From the NCBI GenBank assembly GCA_913060675.1, contig CAJXUS010000008.1:35727-99726 (forward strand): 64,000 bases of DNA, read 5' to 3'. Each line of letters begins with the position of its first letter. The first letter of the stretch is position 1. The notes under the pieces are model-generated. The model did no database searches, was not told where the DNA came from, and worked only from the letters and a program-made list of their open reading frames with translations. This document shows, in pieces, positions 35,353-45,392 of this stretch. A program made the translations under genes and the position numbers. This stretch comes from an uncultured Rhodospirillales bacterium. GTDB taxonomy: Bacteria > Pseudomonadota > Alphaproteobacteria > Kiloniellales > Kiloniellaceae.

Positions 35353-37503
35353 ATGAAAATCTCAAACATTCGCATAGCCCATAAATTACCGACAGTAATT
35401 ATTGGTCTTGTCGCTGCCGCTTCCATTGGGGTCGGGGTCGTTCTCACCAATTTAGCCCGTCATAGCCTGGAAGAAGCTGCGGGAGAAAAGCTCGTTGCCC
35501 TAACAGAATCACGCAAAGCGACACTCTTAGATTATCTTGACACAATCCAATCGGATCTACGCCTTCAAGCCGAACACCCTATGACCTTGCAAGCTATTAA
35601 AGCGTTCAGTAATGGTTGGGATGAATTGGGGAATAATCAGAAATCAAAACTTCAAGAGCTCTATATTAAAGGCAATCCTTTCTCTACCGGGGAAAAGGAA
35701 AAGTTGGATTTTGCTGAAGATGGTTCTGCCTATAGTAAAGCGCATGAGCAATATCATCCTGTTTTTAGAAGCTTCCTTAAAGACAGAGGATATTACGATA
35801 TCTTCCTTTTCTCCCCCAGCGGAGACCTCATATACACAGTCTTTAAGGAAGAAGACTACGCAACCAACCTTATAAAGGGTGAGTGGAATAGCAGTGATCT
35901 CGGAATGGCTTTCACTGCAGCAAAAGATAACCCCCTAAAGGGATTCCAATCCTTTTACGACTTCTTGCCTTACGCACCGAGTAAAGGAGCTGCCGCCAGT
36001 TTTATTTCAACACCTATTCTGGATGAAAAAGGAAACCTCGCAGGCGTTCTCGCCTTCCAAATGCCCATCGGCAAAATCAATGACCAGATGCAAGTTTCAG
36101 CTGGCATGGGTGAAAGTGGGGAGACCTACATAGTTGGATCTGATCAGCTTATGCGCAGCGATTCACGCTTTAGCGAAGCATCAACACTTCTCAAAACCAA
36201 AGTAACTGGCGCCACTGTGACCAAAGCTTTAGAGGGAAAAGATGGTGTAGAGGTCATTCTCGATTTCCGCGGAATACCTGTAATTTCAGCCTATACTCCC
36301 TTGGAATTCATGGGTACGACCTGGGCTATTATTGGTGAAGTTGATGTCGCAGAAGCCGATTTGCCTTTAGATGAAATGATTACCGCAGCGATTATCACCG
36401 TCCTCGTTATCCTTGGAATTGGAGCCCTTACCGGTATTTTTTATGCCCGAGGACTATCTGGATCCATTCGAATAATGACTGATCGGATGGGCATATTAGC
36501 CAGTGGCAATCTCTCTGTAGAAATTCCTTATACAAATAGAAAAGACGAAATTGGAGAAATGGCTCAATCCGTTCTGGTGTTCAAAGACAACGCAGTTGAA
36601 ATGGAACGTATGCTAAAAGATCAAGCAGAGGCCGATAAACTCGCTGAACAACAAAAAAAGCAGGTTATGAAAAACCTCGCAAATGACTTTGAAGGCCGTG
36701 TAAAAGGAATTGTAACCTCAGTATCCACTTCATCTACTAGTCTACACGCAACATCTGAGCAACTGATGGCAACGGCAGAAGAGACTTCACGGCAATCATC
36801 ATCAGCTTCTGCGGCCTCACAACAAACCTCTGCAAATGTTCAGATGGTGGCAACAGCAACGGAACAATTATTGGCATCAATAGCTGATATCACGCGCCAA
36901 ACCACTTATGCCGTAGAAACATCACGTAAGGTTTCAGGGCAGGCAGAGACAAGTACACGGGTTGTAAACAGTCTGACCTCGGCCACTGTTAAAGTGAATG
37001 AAATAGTAAAGCTCATTTCAGACATTGCAGAACAAACCAACCTTCTTGCTCTTAATGCCACCATTGAAGCAGCCCGTGCGGGTGATGCAGGCAAAGGTTT
37101 TGCTGTCGTTGCTAGCGAAGTTAAAGGATTAGCCTCACAAACGGCTGCTGCCACAGACGAAATTCTCTCTCAGGTTCAAACCATCCAAACCGCGGTCGGA
37201 GAAGCTGTGGAAACCATCAATACCGTTACGGCTGGTATTAATGAAGTCGAGGCAATTATTACAACAATCGCGTCTGCTACAGAAGAGCAAGAAGCTGCCA
37301 CCAATGAGATATCACGCAATGTGAAAGAAGCAGCTCAAGGTACTGAAGAAGTCATGCACAGTACGACAACGGTGAAACAAACCTCTTCTGAAACCGGGCA
37401 AGCTTCAAGCACGGTTCGGGATTCTGCCTCTAAACTTGCTGAAGAATCATCCCACCTCACCCGAGAAGTGGATGCATTCCTCCAAGAGGTAAGAGCAGCC
37501 TAA
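35353..37503 (+). CDS. Methyl-accepting chemotaxis protein (Cache sensor)
   Basis: A 716-residue transmembrane chemoreceptor. TM1 at about residues 11-33, a periplasmic double Cache-like sensor region to about 335 (segments [22 protein letters not shown] and [20 protein letters not shown]), TM2 at 341-363, HAMP to about 420, and the cytoplasmic signalling domain with the conserved tip [19 protein letters not shown] near 557. It lacks a C-terminal CheR-docking pentapeptide and ends FLQEVRAA. It would sense small organic molecules and control CheA. Its ligand is unknown. No che genes are nearby. The next gene is a second receptor. Confidence 0.94.
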   Translation: MKISNIRIAHKLPTVIIGLVAAASIGVGVVLTNLARHSLEEAAGEKLVALTESRKATLLDYLDTIQSDLRLQAEHPMTLQAIKAFSNGWDELGNNQKSKLQELYIKGNPFSTGEKEKLDFAEDGSAYSKAHEQYHPVFRSFLKDRGYYDIFLFSPSGDLIYTVFKEEDYATNLIKGEWNSSDLGMAFTAAKDNPLKGFQSFYDFLPYAPSKGAAASFISTPILDEKGNLAGVLAFQMPIGKINDQMQVSAGMGESGETYIVGSDQLMRSDSRFSEASTLLKTKVTGATVTKALEGKDGVEVILDFRGIPVISAYTPLEFMGTTWAIIGEVDVAEADLPLDEMITAAIITVLVILGIGALTGIFYARGLSGSIRIMTDRMGILASGNLSVEIPYTNRKDEIGEMAQSVLVFKDNAVEMERMLKDQAEADKLAEQQKKQVMKNLANDFEGRVKGIVTSVSTSSTSLHATSEQLMATAEETSRQSSSASAASQQTSANVQMVATATEQLLASIADITRQTTYAVETSRKVSGQAETSTRVVNSLTSATVKVNEIVKLISDIAEQTNLLALNATIEAARAGDAGKGFAVVASEVKGLASQTAAATDEILSQVQTIQTAVGEAVETINTVTAGINEVEAIITTIASATEEQEAATNEISRNVKEAAQGTEEVMHSTTTVKQTSSETGQASSTVRDSASKLAEESSHLTREVDAFLQEVRAA

Positions 37504-37525
37504 CAGCCACAATTACAGTTTTGGA

Positions 37526-37566
37526 AAATCCCCCGGTGCAGTTATCAGCATCGGGGATTTTTTTTG
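37526..37566 (+). terminator. Terminator after the first chemoreceptor
   Basis: AAATCCCC/GGGGATTT outer stem (37526-37560) with an inner CGGTGC/GCATCG pairing, followed by TTTTTTTT. Confidence 0.88.
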
Positions 37567-37680
37567 CGTAAAGGCTTTAGGAGATATTAATCAATCATAG
37601 CATACCATGGTATGTCGAGAATTTATCAACACGGGCAAACAAAAGAGGGGAAGAATTCAAGAGACAAAGGGACTCGGTTC

Positions 37681-39474
37681 ATGAACATTACTAACACAAT
37701 GAAGGCCCTCATATTCGTCAATGCTATCACTCTTTTGATCGTTGTGACTTCTTTTCTAGCCTACCGATCATCACAGGGTGATGTGAGAGCTGCCCGTGAA
37801 AACCAATATATATCCTATCTATTAGCCGATGAATTACGACAAAGTTCGGACGATTTAACACGACTTGGTAGAACCTATGTCCTTACGGCGGACAGTTCCT
37901 ACGAAGATCAATACTTTGACATCCTTGATATTCGAAACGGGAAAAAACCGCGCCCACAAGAATATCACCGTATTTATTGGGATTTCATTGCTGCAGGCCT
38001 ACCTGCTCCTAGGCCTTCAGGGGAAACCATATCGCTTCAGGAATTAATGGTTAAGGCTAATTTTTCTAAAGCCGAGTTTGACTTTTTAAAACAAGCACAA
38101 GCAAATTCCGACGGCTTGGTATCTTTGGAAGTTGAGGCCATGAATGCCGTAAAAGGAATTTTTGCTGATAGTTCAGGGAACTATACCGTAAAAAAAGATC
38201 CCGATCCCAAACTGGCACGTGACCTTTTACATTCAAAACAATACCACACTTACAAAGCAGAGATCATGGTTCCAGTGGACAAGTTTTTTGCAGCTCTTGA
38301 AAAACGGACTTTCTCCGCGATTGCAGAAGCAGAAGGTTGGTCAGATTTATATGCGTCCATTGCGTTAACAACTCTCGTACTTATTGCCATCGTTTCCGTT
38401 GTTACATTCTGGATCATTAGAAAGCGTATTATTTCCAACCTTGGTCATCTACGCAGAGCAATGCTCTCCCTATCAGAAGGCAACTTGGATACGGTGATTA
38501 GAGCGGTAGAACGCCAAGATGAAATTGGCGATATGACTGCCGCCTTACATGTCTTCAAAGACAACGCTATTAAACAAGAGCAGATGTCAGCTAAAGAAAC
38601 TGAAATGGCCGAATCACGTGAGGAACGTAGTGCTCACATTGAAGAACTCGTTGAAAAATTTGAGCACGATAGCAGTGATATTATGTCTCATGTCGGCACA
38701 GCTTCTTCGCAGATGAAAACAACTTCAAGTGAAATGTCCTCAGTTGCACAGGAAACAGCTCAGCTTGCCAATACCGTTGCAGCTGCAGCCGAAGAAGCTT
38801 CCGTTAACGTTCAAACCGTGGCATCAGCAGCTGAAGAGCTCAGCTGCTCAATTAGTGAAATCAATCGTCAAGTGGATGAATCTAATAAGATTGCAGGCGA
38901 TGCTGTATCCAAAGCTGAAGCGAACATTAAAACCATCAAAGGATTGGAAGAAGCCTCAAATCGTATTGGAGAAGTTGTCGGTCTTATTTCAGATATTGCG
39001 GAACAGACCAACCTTCTCGCCCTAAACGCAACTATTGAAGCTGCGCGGGCCGGTGAAGCAGGTAAAGGTTTTGCTGTCGTTGCCAGTGAAGTTAAAAATC
39101 TGGCAAATCAAACTGCGAAGGCAACCGATGAAATTAGTGGCCAGGTAAACGAGATGCAGGAAATCACCCGTGATGCGGTGACAGCCATTGAGGATATTGG
39201 TCAAACAATTGCTTCAATGAATAAAATATCATCCTCGATCTCTTCCGCCATTGATGAGCAGGGTTCTGCAACTCAAGAGATCTCACGCAATGTTCAAGAA
39301 GCCTCCACCGGGACTTCTGAAGTTACCTCAAACATGCAAAATGTGAGTGATGCCTCGATCCAAACCGGGAAGTCTTCAGAAGAAGTTCGCAATTCTTCAA
39401 CTGAGTTAACGGAGCAAGCTGAAGAAATGCGTAAGAGCGTGGAAGCCTTCATCGAAGGTATCCGGGCAGCATAA
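37681..39474 (+). CDS. Methyl-accepting chemotaxis protein (second)
   Basis: A 597-residue chemoreceptor. TM1 at about 7-27, a periplasmic helical sensor of about 190 residues (no Cache motif; contains [19 protein letters not shown], as in four-helix sensors), TM2 at 222-246, HAMP, then the signalling domain with the same tip motif and ending FIEGIRAA. The ATG at 37681 follows AAAGGGA and directly precedes the hydrophobic segment; the in-frame ATG at 37612 would add 23 charged residues. Cytoplasmic halves of the two receptors are alike, sensors differ. It has its own promoter region after the terminator at 37526-37566. Confidence 0.93.
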   Translation: MNITNTMKALIFVNAITLLIVVTSFLAYRSSQGDVRAARENQYISYLLADELRQSSDDLTRLGRTYVLTADSSYEDQYFDILDIRNGKKPRPQEYHRIYWDFIAAGLPAPRPSGETISLQELMVKANFSKAEFDFLKQAQANSDGLVSLEVEAMNAVKGIFADSSGNYTVKKDPDPKLARDLLHSKQYHTYKAEIMVPVDKFFAALEKRTFSAIAEAEGWSDLYASIALTTLVLIAIVSVVTFWIIRKRIISNLGHLRRAMLSLSEGNLDTVIRAVERQDEIGDMTAALHVFKDNAIKQEQMSAKETEMAESREERSAHIEELVEKFEHDSSDIMSHVGTASSQMKTTSSEMSSVAQETAQLANTVAAAAEEASVNVQTVASAAEELSCSISEINRQVDESNKIAGDAVSKAEANIKTIKGLEEASNRIGEVVGLISDIAEQTNLLALNATIEAARAGEAGKGFAVVASEVKNLANQTAKATDEISGQVNEMQEITRDAVTAIEDIGQTIASMNKISSSISSAIDEQGSATQEISRNVQEASTGTSEVTSNMQNVSDASIQTGKSSEEVRNSSTELTEQAEEMRKSVEAFIEGIRAA

Positions 39475-39493
39475 GCTCAATTTATGAACCTAA

Positions 39494-39529
39494 AATATCC
39501 CCGAAGTGTTTTTGTACTTCGGGGATATT
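39494..39529. terminator. Terminator between chemoreceptor and N-formylglutamate amidohydrolase
   Basis: Perfect 14-bp stem AATATCCCCGAAGT/ACTTCGGGGATATT with an 8-base loop rich in T. T tails are weak on both sides, but the position between convergent genes and stem length support it. Confidence 0.78.
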
Positions 39530-39578
39530 CCTTATCCAAATCATACTATGCCTAAATTAAATTATGCCTCAAATTAAG

Positions 39579-40367
39579 TTACGCATAGTGTCTAATTTCT
39601 CTCAAAGAAGGGCAGTGCAAGACATCCTCGAATGCTTCAATTAGATGAGCGGTCCATTCAGCTATCCCCTCGGCACTCGAAATCAAGTCCTGACGGACCT
39701 CAATCAAAGCATTAGGCAAGCCGCGGGGGTTAACCTGTAAATCCATTGTTCCGCCATGGCCGTCACGCCCAGTATAAGGGACGTTATCCCCGCACTCAAA
39801 ACCGCGCCTCTTGAAACTTTCGATCAAGGGCAAAGGAATGCGTGGGTCATAATCCCACAAAACACAGACGGGCCACGGTCTCAACTCCCCATCCATTTCA
39901 TGTGTCATGCTATGCATAGAAATGATAATTGGCACGTCACCAGAATTGACCATGTTATCAATCGTAGAGCGAATTTTGTTATGATAAGGCCAATAAAAGG
40001 CATTTAAACGGACTTCACGCTCTTCTTGTGTCATGTTTAAGTTTGCTGGTACGTGGCAGCCATCACTGATTTCCGGCATCAACCCCGCATTATCCAGCTT
40101 TCGGTTCGGATCAACTAGAAGCCTGGAAAAATTACTAAAAATTGCTCGGGATTTGAAATGACTAGCCACACCTTCTGTTACCGCTTTAATGCCGATATCA
40201 TAAGCGACATGGCGTTCAAGATGATGGTCATCAATGCCCAAGTTATTTCGTGAGCGTGGGATAAAGGATGTTGCGTGATCACAGAGAAACAAGAATGAAT
40301 TTTTTGAGTCTTCGTTGATCATATTTACCGGGCTTGGTTCGTCCGAAGCCAGAATGTCGATATTCAT
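39579..40367 (-). CDS. N-formylglutamate amidohydrolase family protein
   Basis: A 262-residue enzyme of the FGase family. Conserved LFLCDHATSFIP near residue 27, SNFSRLLVDPNRKLDN near 80, SMHSMTHEM near 150 and YTGRDGHGGTMD near 195, with His/Glu/Asp ligands for a metal. FGases cleave N-formylglutamate to glutamate and formate in histidine breakdown; members outside hut operons may act on other N-acyl amino acids. There are no hut genes here, so the substrate is uncertain. Confidence 0.88.
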   Translation of the reverse strand: MNIDILASDEPSPVNMINEDSKNSFLFLCDHATSFIPRSRNNLGIDDHHLERHVAYDIGIKAVTEGVASHFKSRAIFSNFSRLLVDPNRKLDNAGLMPEISDGCHVPANLNMTQEEREVRLNAFYWPYHNKIRSTIDNMVNSGDVPIIISMHSMTHEMDGELRPWPVCVLWDYDPRIPLPLIESFKRRGFECGDNVPYTGRDGHGGTMDLQVNPRGLPNALIEVRQDLISSAEGIAEWTAHLIEAFEDVLHCPSLREIRHYA

Positions 40368-40636
40368 TTCTTACCCAAGATACTGTCTGGTGTTTTAAGT
40401 TTGCTTAGAGATCATATAGTCTCTGGCAGTTGATTTTCCAACTTTGCCGTTATTTTTATATTTCAATTTCCCCATTTTATCTATCATCAAAGGTTAAAAC
40501 CGACCAGATCTTTCGTTTCAACGGCAAAGAACAACAATTTTGTTATCCAAGACTTGACGAAGACCACACTTAGTTTCCATAAAGACAATCCATGACAGTC
40601 ACCGTTCTTGACACCATAAATGCGAAGGTCCTGAAG

Positions 40637-41923
40637 ATGAGCAGTATCGATCCTAATAGTTTCTTACGTGATCTCTTCAAGGCGGGTTTAGATGCCGCCG
40701 ACCCTCGTCTCGCCGTTCCCGGTTTTTTACCTCCTTATCCCAAGGGTCGCACCATCGTCATTGGTGCAGGTAAAGCTGCTGCTGCGATGGCAAAAGCGGT
40801 GGAAGAAAATTGGGATGCCCCATTGGATGGACTTGTCGTTACCCGTTATCACCACGACATGCCTGAGGGCGAAAAATGCGAACGGATAGAAGTTGTTGAA
40901 GCTTCCCACCCGGTTCCTGATGCTGCTGGCCGCGAAGCTGCCAAACGCATCTTTGAAAAAGTACAGGGCCTAACACCTGATGATTTGGTTCTTTGCCTGA
41001 TATCCGGTGGAGGATCATCTCTGCTTGCTTTACCTGCTGAGGGTGTCTCGCTGGAAGACAAGCAAACCATTAACAAGGCCCTGCTTAAATCCGGTGCGAA
41101 CATCATCGAAATGAACACCGTACGCAAACATCTGTCAGCTATCAAAGGCGGCCAGCTCGCGGCGGCGGCGGCTCCGGCACAGGTTGTCAGCTTGTTGATA
41201 TCAGATGTCCCCGGGGATGACCCTGATGTTATTGCCTCAGGCCCTACGGTTCCAGATCCTTCTACTTTTGCTGACACCCGCGCAATATTGGAAAAATATA
41301 ACATCACACCTTCTGCAGCTGTTGCTCAGTATTTGAACAACGATTCAACTGATACGCCAAAACCCGGAAATCCCTGCTTTGAAAATTGCTCAATGCACAT
41401 GATTTCTCGTCCTCAGGATTCATTGGTTGCAGCAGCAAAAGTTGCTGAAGAAAACGGGATTACACCAGTGGTACTCGGCGATTCGATCGAAGGAGAAGCC
41501 AGAGAAGTCGCCAAGGTCATGGCAGGCATTGCCCGTCAGGTTGCCACTTATGGGCAACCCGCTCAAGTCCCGTGCGTCTTACTTTCAGGTGGAGAAACCA
41601 CTGTCACCGTTCGTGGCAATGGTCGCGGTGGTCGTAACGCAGAATTTTTGCTCGCACTCGCAGTAGAGCTCAATGGTGCGGCAGATATTTATGCTCTCGC
41701 CTGTGATACTGATGGCATTGATGGCAGCGAAGATAACGCAGGCGCAATTCTTGGCCCAGACACTCTCGCCCGGGCAGAAAAAGCCGGAACCAACGCCAAG
41801 GCACGCTTGGCCAATAATGATGGTTATGGTTTCTTCGAAGCCGTCGGCGATCTTATTACCACGGGGCCAACGCGAACCAACGTCAATGATTTTCGGGCAA
41901 TTCTTATTCTACCTAAAACCTAA
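40637..41923 (+). CDS. Glycerate 2-kinase (MOFRL/DUF4147 family)
   Basis: A 428-residue kinase of the glycerate kinase type II family. N-terminal DUF4147 domain with IVIGAGKAAAAMAKAVEENW and CLISGGGSSLLALPAEGV; C-terminal MOFRL domain with LLSGGETTVTVRGNGRGGRNAEF and the ending DLITTGPTRTNVNDFRAILI. It phosphorylates D-glycerate to 2-phosphoglycerate (serine cycle, glyoxylate or tartronate routes). The ATG at 40637 aligns with the usual SFLRDLFKAGLDAADP start and has GAAGG upstream; an ATG at 40592 in frame would add 15 residues. Confidence 0.92.
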   Translation: MSSIDPNSFLRDLFKAGLDAADPRLAVPGFLPPYPKGRTIVIGAGKAAAAMAKAVEENWDAPLDGLVVTRYHHDMPEGEKCERIEVVEASHPVPDAAGREAAKRIFEKVQGLTPDDLVLCLISGGGSSLLALPAEGVSLEDKQTINKALLKSGANIIEMNTVRKHLSAIKGGQLAAAAAPAQVVSLLISDVPGDDPDVIASGPTVPDPSTFADTRAILEKYNITPSAAVAQYLNNDSTDTPKPGNPCFENCSMHMISRPQDSLVAAAKVAEENGITPVVLGDSIEGEAREVAKVMAGIARQVATYGQPAQVPCVLLSGGETTVTVRGNGRGGRNAEFLLALAVELNGAADIYALACDTDGIDGSEDNAGAILGPDTLARAEKAGTNAKARLANNDGYGFFEAVGDLITTGPTRTNVNDFRAILILPKT

Positions 41924-41959
41924 AGAACCCACGTTTAGATTAGGCCAAATCACGTCTAA

Positions 41960-41989
41960 CAGGTTGCCTAAAGCGCAACCTGTTTTTTT
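41960..41989 (+). terminator. Terminator of glycerate kinase, overlapping the end of rarD
   Basis: CAGGTTGC/GCAACCTG stem (41960-41982) and seven T. The last codons of rarD on the minus strand lie inside it. Confidence 0.9.
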
Positions 41990-42870
41990 GCACGTTTCAT
42001 ATCTAATAACGATTGCCCGCTATAGATCGCGACCGCGAACCAGATGACGCCAAACGATATCCCGTGTACTCGTGTAAAAGCCTCACCAAACAAGAAAACC
42101 GCCAACAGGAGATTAACAGTTGGCCCGACATACTGAATAATCCCGAGGGTCGAGTAGTTCAACCGTCTTGCAGCCGCGGCAAAACAAACCAGAGGTACTG
42201 TTGTTACGACACCCGCAAGCATGAGCAATAGATCGAAATCCCAACCCTTAGATAAAAACACGTTCTCGCCCTTGATCTCGCCCCAGACCAGAAAACCAAT
42301 GGCAATCGGTGCGACCATAGCGGTCTCCGCAAACAAACCAACTTGTGCTCCAACAGGAAGGCGCTTTCGGATTAATCCGTAAAAACCGAACGTAAATCCA
42401 AGAGTTAAGGCAATCCACGGAAACTGCCCACCAACATATGTAAGATAACCCACAGCCAGTGCCGCAAGGCCAACCGCAAACGCCTGTACCATTTTCAGAC
42501 GCTCTCCCAATACCGCAACACCAAGAAGAACATTAACCAATGGATTGATGTAATACCCTAGACTGGCTTCGACCAATTTTCCGCTTGCAATCGCCCATAT
42601 AAAAATCAGCCAATTAACGGCCACTAGCAAAGCGCTTACCAGAAGCCAACCCCATATGCGTGGGTTGCGAAAGGTTTCTTGAACTTCCGCCCATCTCTTA
42701 CGAGCCAATAGCAGAACGGCAAGCAATACAACCGACCAAATGACGCGATGGCTCATGACCTCAATGGGTTGTGCTGCGGCTATCTCTCTGAAATAGAGCG
42801 GTGTAAGTCCCCACCAGAAATAGGCGGCCAGGGCAAGAAAGAAGCCCTGTAGGCTGTCGCGTGTCATCAC
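41968..42870 (-). CDS. rarD: EamA family transporter RarD
   Basis: A 300-residue inner-membrane protein with ten hydrophobic helices in two EamA repeats. It begins FFLALAAYFWWGLTPLYFREIAAAQP and contains IELMSHRVIWSVVLL-like and GIIQYVGPTVNLLLAVFLFGE segments of the RarD group. The original annotation was chloramphenicol sensitivity; transport substrate is not known. Converges on glycerate kinase, their ends overlapping at a terminator. AGGAA upstream of the ATG. Confidence 0.92.
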   Translation of the reverse strand: MMTRDSLQGFFLALAAYFWWGLTPLYFREIAAAQPIEVMSHRVIWSVVLLAVLLLARKRWAEVQETFRNPRIWGWLLVSALLVAVNWLIFIWAIASGKLVEASLGYYINPLVNVLLGVAVLGERLKMVQAFAVGLAALAVGYLTYVGGQFPWIALTLGFTFGFYGLIRKRLPVGAQVGLFAETAMVAPIAIGFLVWGEIKGENVFLSKGWDFDLLLMLAGVVTTVPLVCFAAAARRLNYSTLGIIQYVGPTVNLLLAVFLFGEAFTRVHGISFGVIWFAVAIYSGQSLLDMKRAKKQVAL

Positions 42871-43175
42871 ATAGATTCCTAGAAGATTTTCGTCAGCCTA
42901 CTCCTCGTTTTTCACATTAGCTAGACGGAAAATATCTCAAATCAAATTATTTTATAAAATATGCCATACTAAATTAGCCTTCTGTATCAAAGCTTTTCCT
43001 GTTCATCATCTCCCACCTATAATCCAACCATTTAAAAATGGCACTCAAACTTTTATAGCCCTGTCGGATTTGGTCTGTATCATACGTCCTTGTTATAGTT
43101 TCACAGAAATTAGACTGAGATTAGACTGAGATTAAACAAGCCCTGAGCCATAACCTCAGCTTTTATGGAGAGATA
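42871..43175. other. Intergenic region upstream of the ECF operon
   Basis: About 305 bases without a gene. It holds the candidate ECF promoter (43062-43088) and, between it and the first gene, a perfect tandem duplication of ATTAGACTGAG (43109-43130) plus a partial third copy. The rest is AT-rich. Confidence 0.6.
43062..43088 (+). promoter_or_regulatory. Candidate ECF42 promoter of the YciI-sigma operon
   Basis: TGTCGG (43062-43067) and CGTC (43085-43088) separated by 17 bases. The reported ECF42 target motif is TGTCGA in the -35 and CGA/TC in the -10 region. The same two elements with the same 17-base spacing, plus the identical context TCATACGTCCTT, occur upstream of the VOC gene (44851-44877). 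This is strong evidence for self-activation by the sigma factor at 43595. Confidence 0.8.
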
Positions 43176-43571
43176 ATGCTTTATTCATTTCTGATTTATT
43201 CTGCCGAAGGAATTCATGATCGGCTATCGCCCGATGAACAGGAGATCACTCTCGATCAACATCGTTCGCTCCAAGCTGATTTGAGCGAGAAAGGCGATTT
43301 TGCAACTGCCCGGTTAATGCCGATCAGCAATGCCATTACGGTAAAAGGCCAAACCGATCCCAAACAAAAACCTTTGGTGGTTGACGGCCCCTTTGCGGAA
43401 ACCAAGGAGCAATTCGTGGGTTTTTATCTGGTTGAACACGAAACCCTTGAAGAGGCCATTGTCACGGCAGAGCGCATTTCATCACCATATCACAGCATTG
43501 AAATTCGGCCCGTCATGTGGTCGGGCGGGACTCTCTCAGACATGAACCCCGTTGGGGCTACTCCCAATTGA
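43176..43571 (+). CDS. YciI family DGPF-domain protein (ECF42 partner)
   Basis: A 131-residue protein with the phrase VVDGPFAETKEQFVGFYLVE that names the DGPF branch of the YCII family. Members are dimeric ferredoxin-like folds of uncertain activity. Genes for ECF42 sigma factors are nearly always paired with one or more DGPF genes, as here (23 bases before the sigma gene, same strand). GGAGAG sits just before the ATG. Its role in signal input or response to the sigma factor is not established. Confidence 0.92.
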   Translation: MLYSFLIYSAEGIHDRLSPDEQEITLDQHRSLQADLSEKGDFATARLMPISNAITVKGQTDPKQKPLVVDGPFAETKEQFVGFYLVEHETLEEAIVTAERISSPYHSIEIRPVMWSGGTLSDMNPVGATPN

Positions 43572-43594
43572 CCAATAAATTGGCTAAATTTTAA

Positions 43595-44845
43595 ATGAGT
43601 GACCATCCCTGGCTTGATGCCCGGTTTTCTGAAATTCGCCCCAAAGCGATTGCTGCTTTAACGCGTTATTTCCGTGACCTCGAGTTGGCAGAAGAAGCTT
43701 TCTCCCAAGCTTGTATAAAGGCTCTGAAATCTTGGCCAGACAAAGGCCTACCTGATGATCCTCTCGCCTGGCTTCTCACTGTTGGGCGGAACGCTGGATT
43801 GGATATTTTACGTAAACAAAAAAGCGCAGATAGTCACCAGCAAGAGGCTACAGTATCTTTTCGAACAGACGACAACATAACATCGCCTCATAACCATAGC
43901 ATCGATCAGGATGAACTGCGCGATGATATTCTCCGTCTGCTGTTTGTCTGCGCTCATCCCAAACTCACACCACAAGACCAGTCTGCCTTGGCGCTTAGAA
44001 TAGTTGCCGGCTTATCAGTAGAGCAGATCGCGTGCGCATTTCTCGTTAAATCCAAAACCATGGAACAACGTATTACACGTGCCAAACGGACCATCGCCCA
44101 AGCAGATACCCCCTTTGAGATACCTGACATTGTTCAACGCAATGAACGTCTCAAAACCGTTTCACTAATGATCTACCTACTCTTTAACGAAGGGTGGTCG
44201 GCAAGCTCCGGTGAACTGCAAATCAAAATCCCTTTGTGCGAAGAAGCAATCTATCTCGCCCGCCTTTTACTTAGCCTTTTCCCTGCACAAACAGAGCTGA
44301 TGGGGTTGCTCGCTTTGTTCTTGTTCCAACACGCCAGATACAAAGCCCGGATTAATAAACAGGGAGAACTGGTGGTTTTGGATGAACAAGACCGAAACCT
44401 CTGGAGCCAAACTCTTATTTCCGAAGCTCGTGGTTTACTTGATAAAGCACTCCGACACGGAACACCTGGATCCTTTCAGGTTCAAGCCGCAATCGCAGCC
44501 GTACATTCTACGGCTCCCTCATCAGAAGCAACGGATTGGGCAGAGATCGAACGCCTCTATTCTATCCTCTACCGGTATTATCCAACACCCGTGGTGCGCC
44601 TGAACCACGCCGTTGCCCTTGCCAAAACACAAGGCCCCAAAGCCGCGATAGAGATGCTTAAGCCTTTAGAAAATGAGCTTAAAGATTATCGCTGGTATCA
44701 CGCAGCCCTCGGGGCATTTTTTATGGACACAAATCAATACCTACCTGCAAAACAGTCCTATCAAGCGGTGATTGCTCTCGATCCAACAGAGCCTGAAAAA
44801 CAGATTTTATTAAGTAAAATTCGAGAATGTGAAGAAAAACTCTGA
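43595..44845 (+). CDS. ECF42-type RNA polymerase sigma factor with C-terminal extension
   Basis: A 416-residue sigma factor. Region 2 at about residues 10-75 (LAEEAFSQACIKALKSWP, then WLLTVGRNAGLDILRKQKS), region 4 at about 110-170 (LTPQDQSALALRIVAGLSVEQIACAFLVKSKTMEQRITRAKRT), and a long C-terminal extension with a DUF6596-like part (IYLLFNEGWSASSG) and TPR-like repeats (ALGAFFMDTNQYLPAKQSYQAV). ECF42 proteins have no anti-sigma gene; the extension is thought to be essential for activity. Both neighbours and the promoters fit that group. Confidence 0.92.
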   Translation: MSDHPWLDARFSEIRPKAIAALTRYFRDLELAEEAFSQACIKALKSWPDKGLPDDPLAWLLTVGRNAGLDILRKQKSADSHQQEATVSFRTDDNITSPHNHSIDQDELRDDILRLLFVCAHPKLTPQDQSALALRIVAGLSVEQIACAFLVKSKTMEQRITRAKRTIAQADTPFEIPDIVQRNERLKTVSLMIYLLFNEGWSASSGELQIKIPLCEEAIYLARLLLSLFPAQTELMGLLALFLFQHARYKARINKQGELVVLDEQDRNLWSQTLISEARGLLDKALRHGTPGSFQVQAAIAAVHSTAPSSEATDWAEIERLYSILYRYYPTPVVRLNHAVALAKTQGPKAAIEMLKPLENELKDYRWYHAALGAFFMDTNQYLPAKQSYQAVIALDPTEPEKQILLSKIRECEEKL

Positions 44846-44850
44846 ACACG

Positions 44851-44877
44851 TGTCGGGTTTAGTCCAACTCATACGTC
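44851..44877 (+). promoter_or_regulatory. Candidate ECF42 promoter of the VOC gene
   Basis: TGTCGG (44851-44856), 17 bases, CGTC (44874-44877). Matches the motif upstream of the YciI-sigma operon in sequence and spacing. It starts six bases after the sigma factor stop codon, so the VOC gene has its own ECF-dependent start inside the cluster. Confidence 0.8.
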
Positions 44878-44925
44878 CTTGGGTTATCTGCAATCAGTAG
44901 ATCTAACCAACCAAGGAGTACTAAA

Positions 44926-45312
44926 ATGACGACATTAAGCATGACCACAGTGGGCAACGCAGGGTGGATTGGATATTCCGGGCCGCAGAAAGAAGCCGCA
45001 GTGAAGTTTTACGCTGACGTCATGAATTGGCACATTGCCGATCTGCCAATGAAAGATGGCTCCAGCGTACCCGGTATCATGGTCGGTGATGGCCCCATTG
45101 GCGGCTTCACCCCTGAACCCGCAGAGGCTGGTGCCTGGACCATCTACATAACCGTTGAAGATGTAGATGGGGCAACGAATAAGGCACGTGCTGCAGGTGC
45201 TAACATTCTAAGTGGACCTGTTGATATTCCGGGCGTAGGTCGCATTACCACCATGATCGACCCACAAGGCGCCCGTATTGCCATGATCACATATGAAAGC
45301 ATGCAAAGCTGA
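44926..45312 (+). CDS. VOC family protein (glyoxalase/bleomycin resistance fold)
   Basis: A 128-residue protein with two beta-alpha-beta-beta-beta units: GWIGYSGPQKEAAVKFYADVMNWHI and WTIYITVEDVDGATNKARAAGANI, ending GRITTMIDPQGARIAMITYE. VOC proteins are metal-dependent isomerases, dioxygenases or ligand binders. Only part of the metal ligands seen in glyoxalase I can be recognised, so the reaction is unknown. AAGGAG before the ATG. It likely belongs to the ECF42 regulon by its promoter. Confidence 0.9.
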   Translation: MTTLSMTTVGNAGWIGYSGPQKEAAVKFYADVMNWHIADLPMKDGSSVPGIMVGDGPIGGFTPEPAEAGAWTIYITVEDVDGATNKARAAGANILSGPVDIPGVGRITTMIDPQGARIAMITYESMQS

Positions 45313-45335
45313 TTTTTCAGAGATATTTTCAAGCC

Positions 45336-45369
45336 GCCAGACCAGATCTTTTATAGAATCTGGTCTGGC
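45336..45369 (+). terminator. Hairpin between VOC gene and small membrane protein gene
   Basis: GCCAGACCAGAT/ATCTGGTCTGGC, a perfect 12-bp stem with a 10-base loop. No T tail follows, so it may be an attenuator or RNA-stability element, and transcription could continue into the next gene, whose AGGAG is 11 bases after it. Confidence 0.5.
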
Positions 45370-45392
45370 AGTATCCAAACAGGAGATTTATA

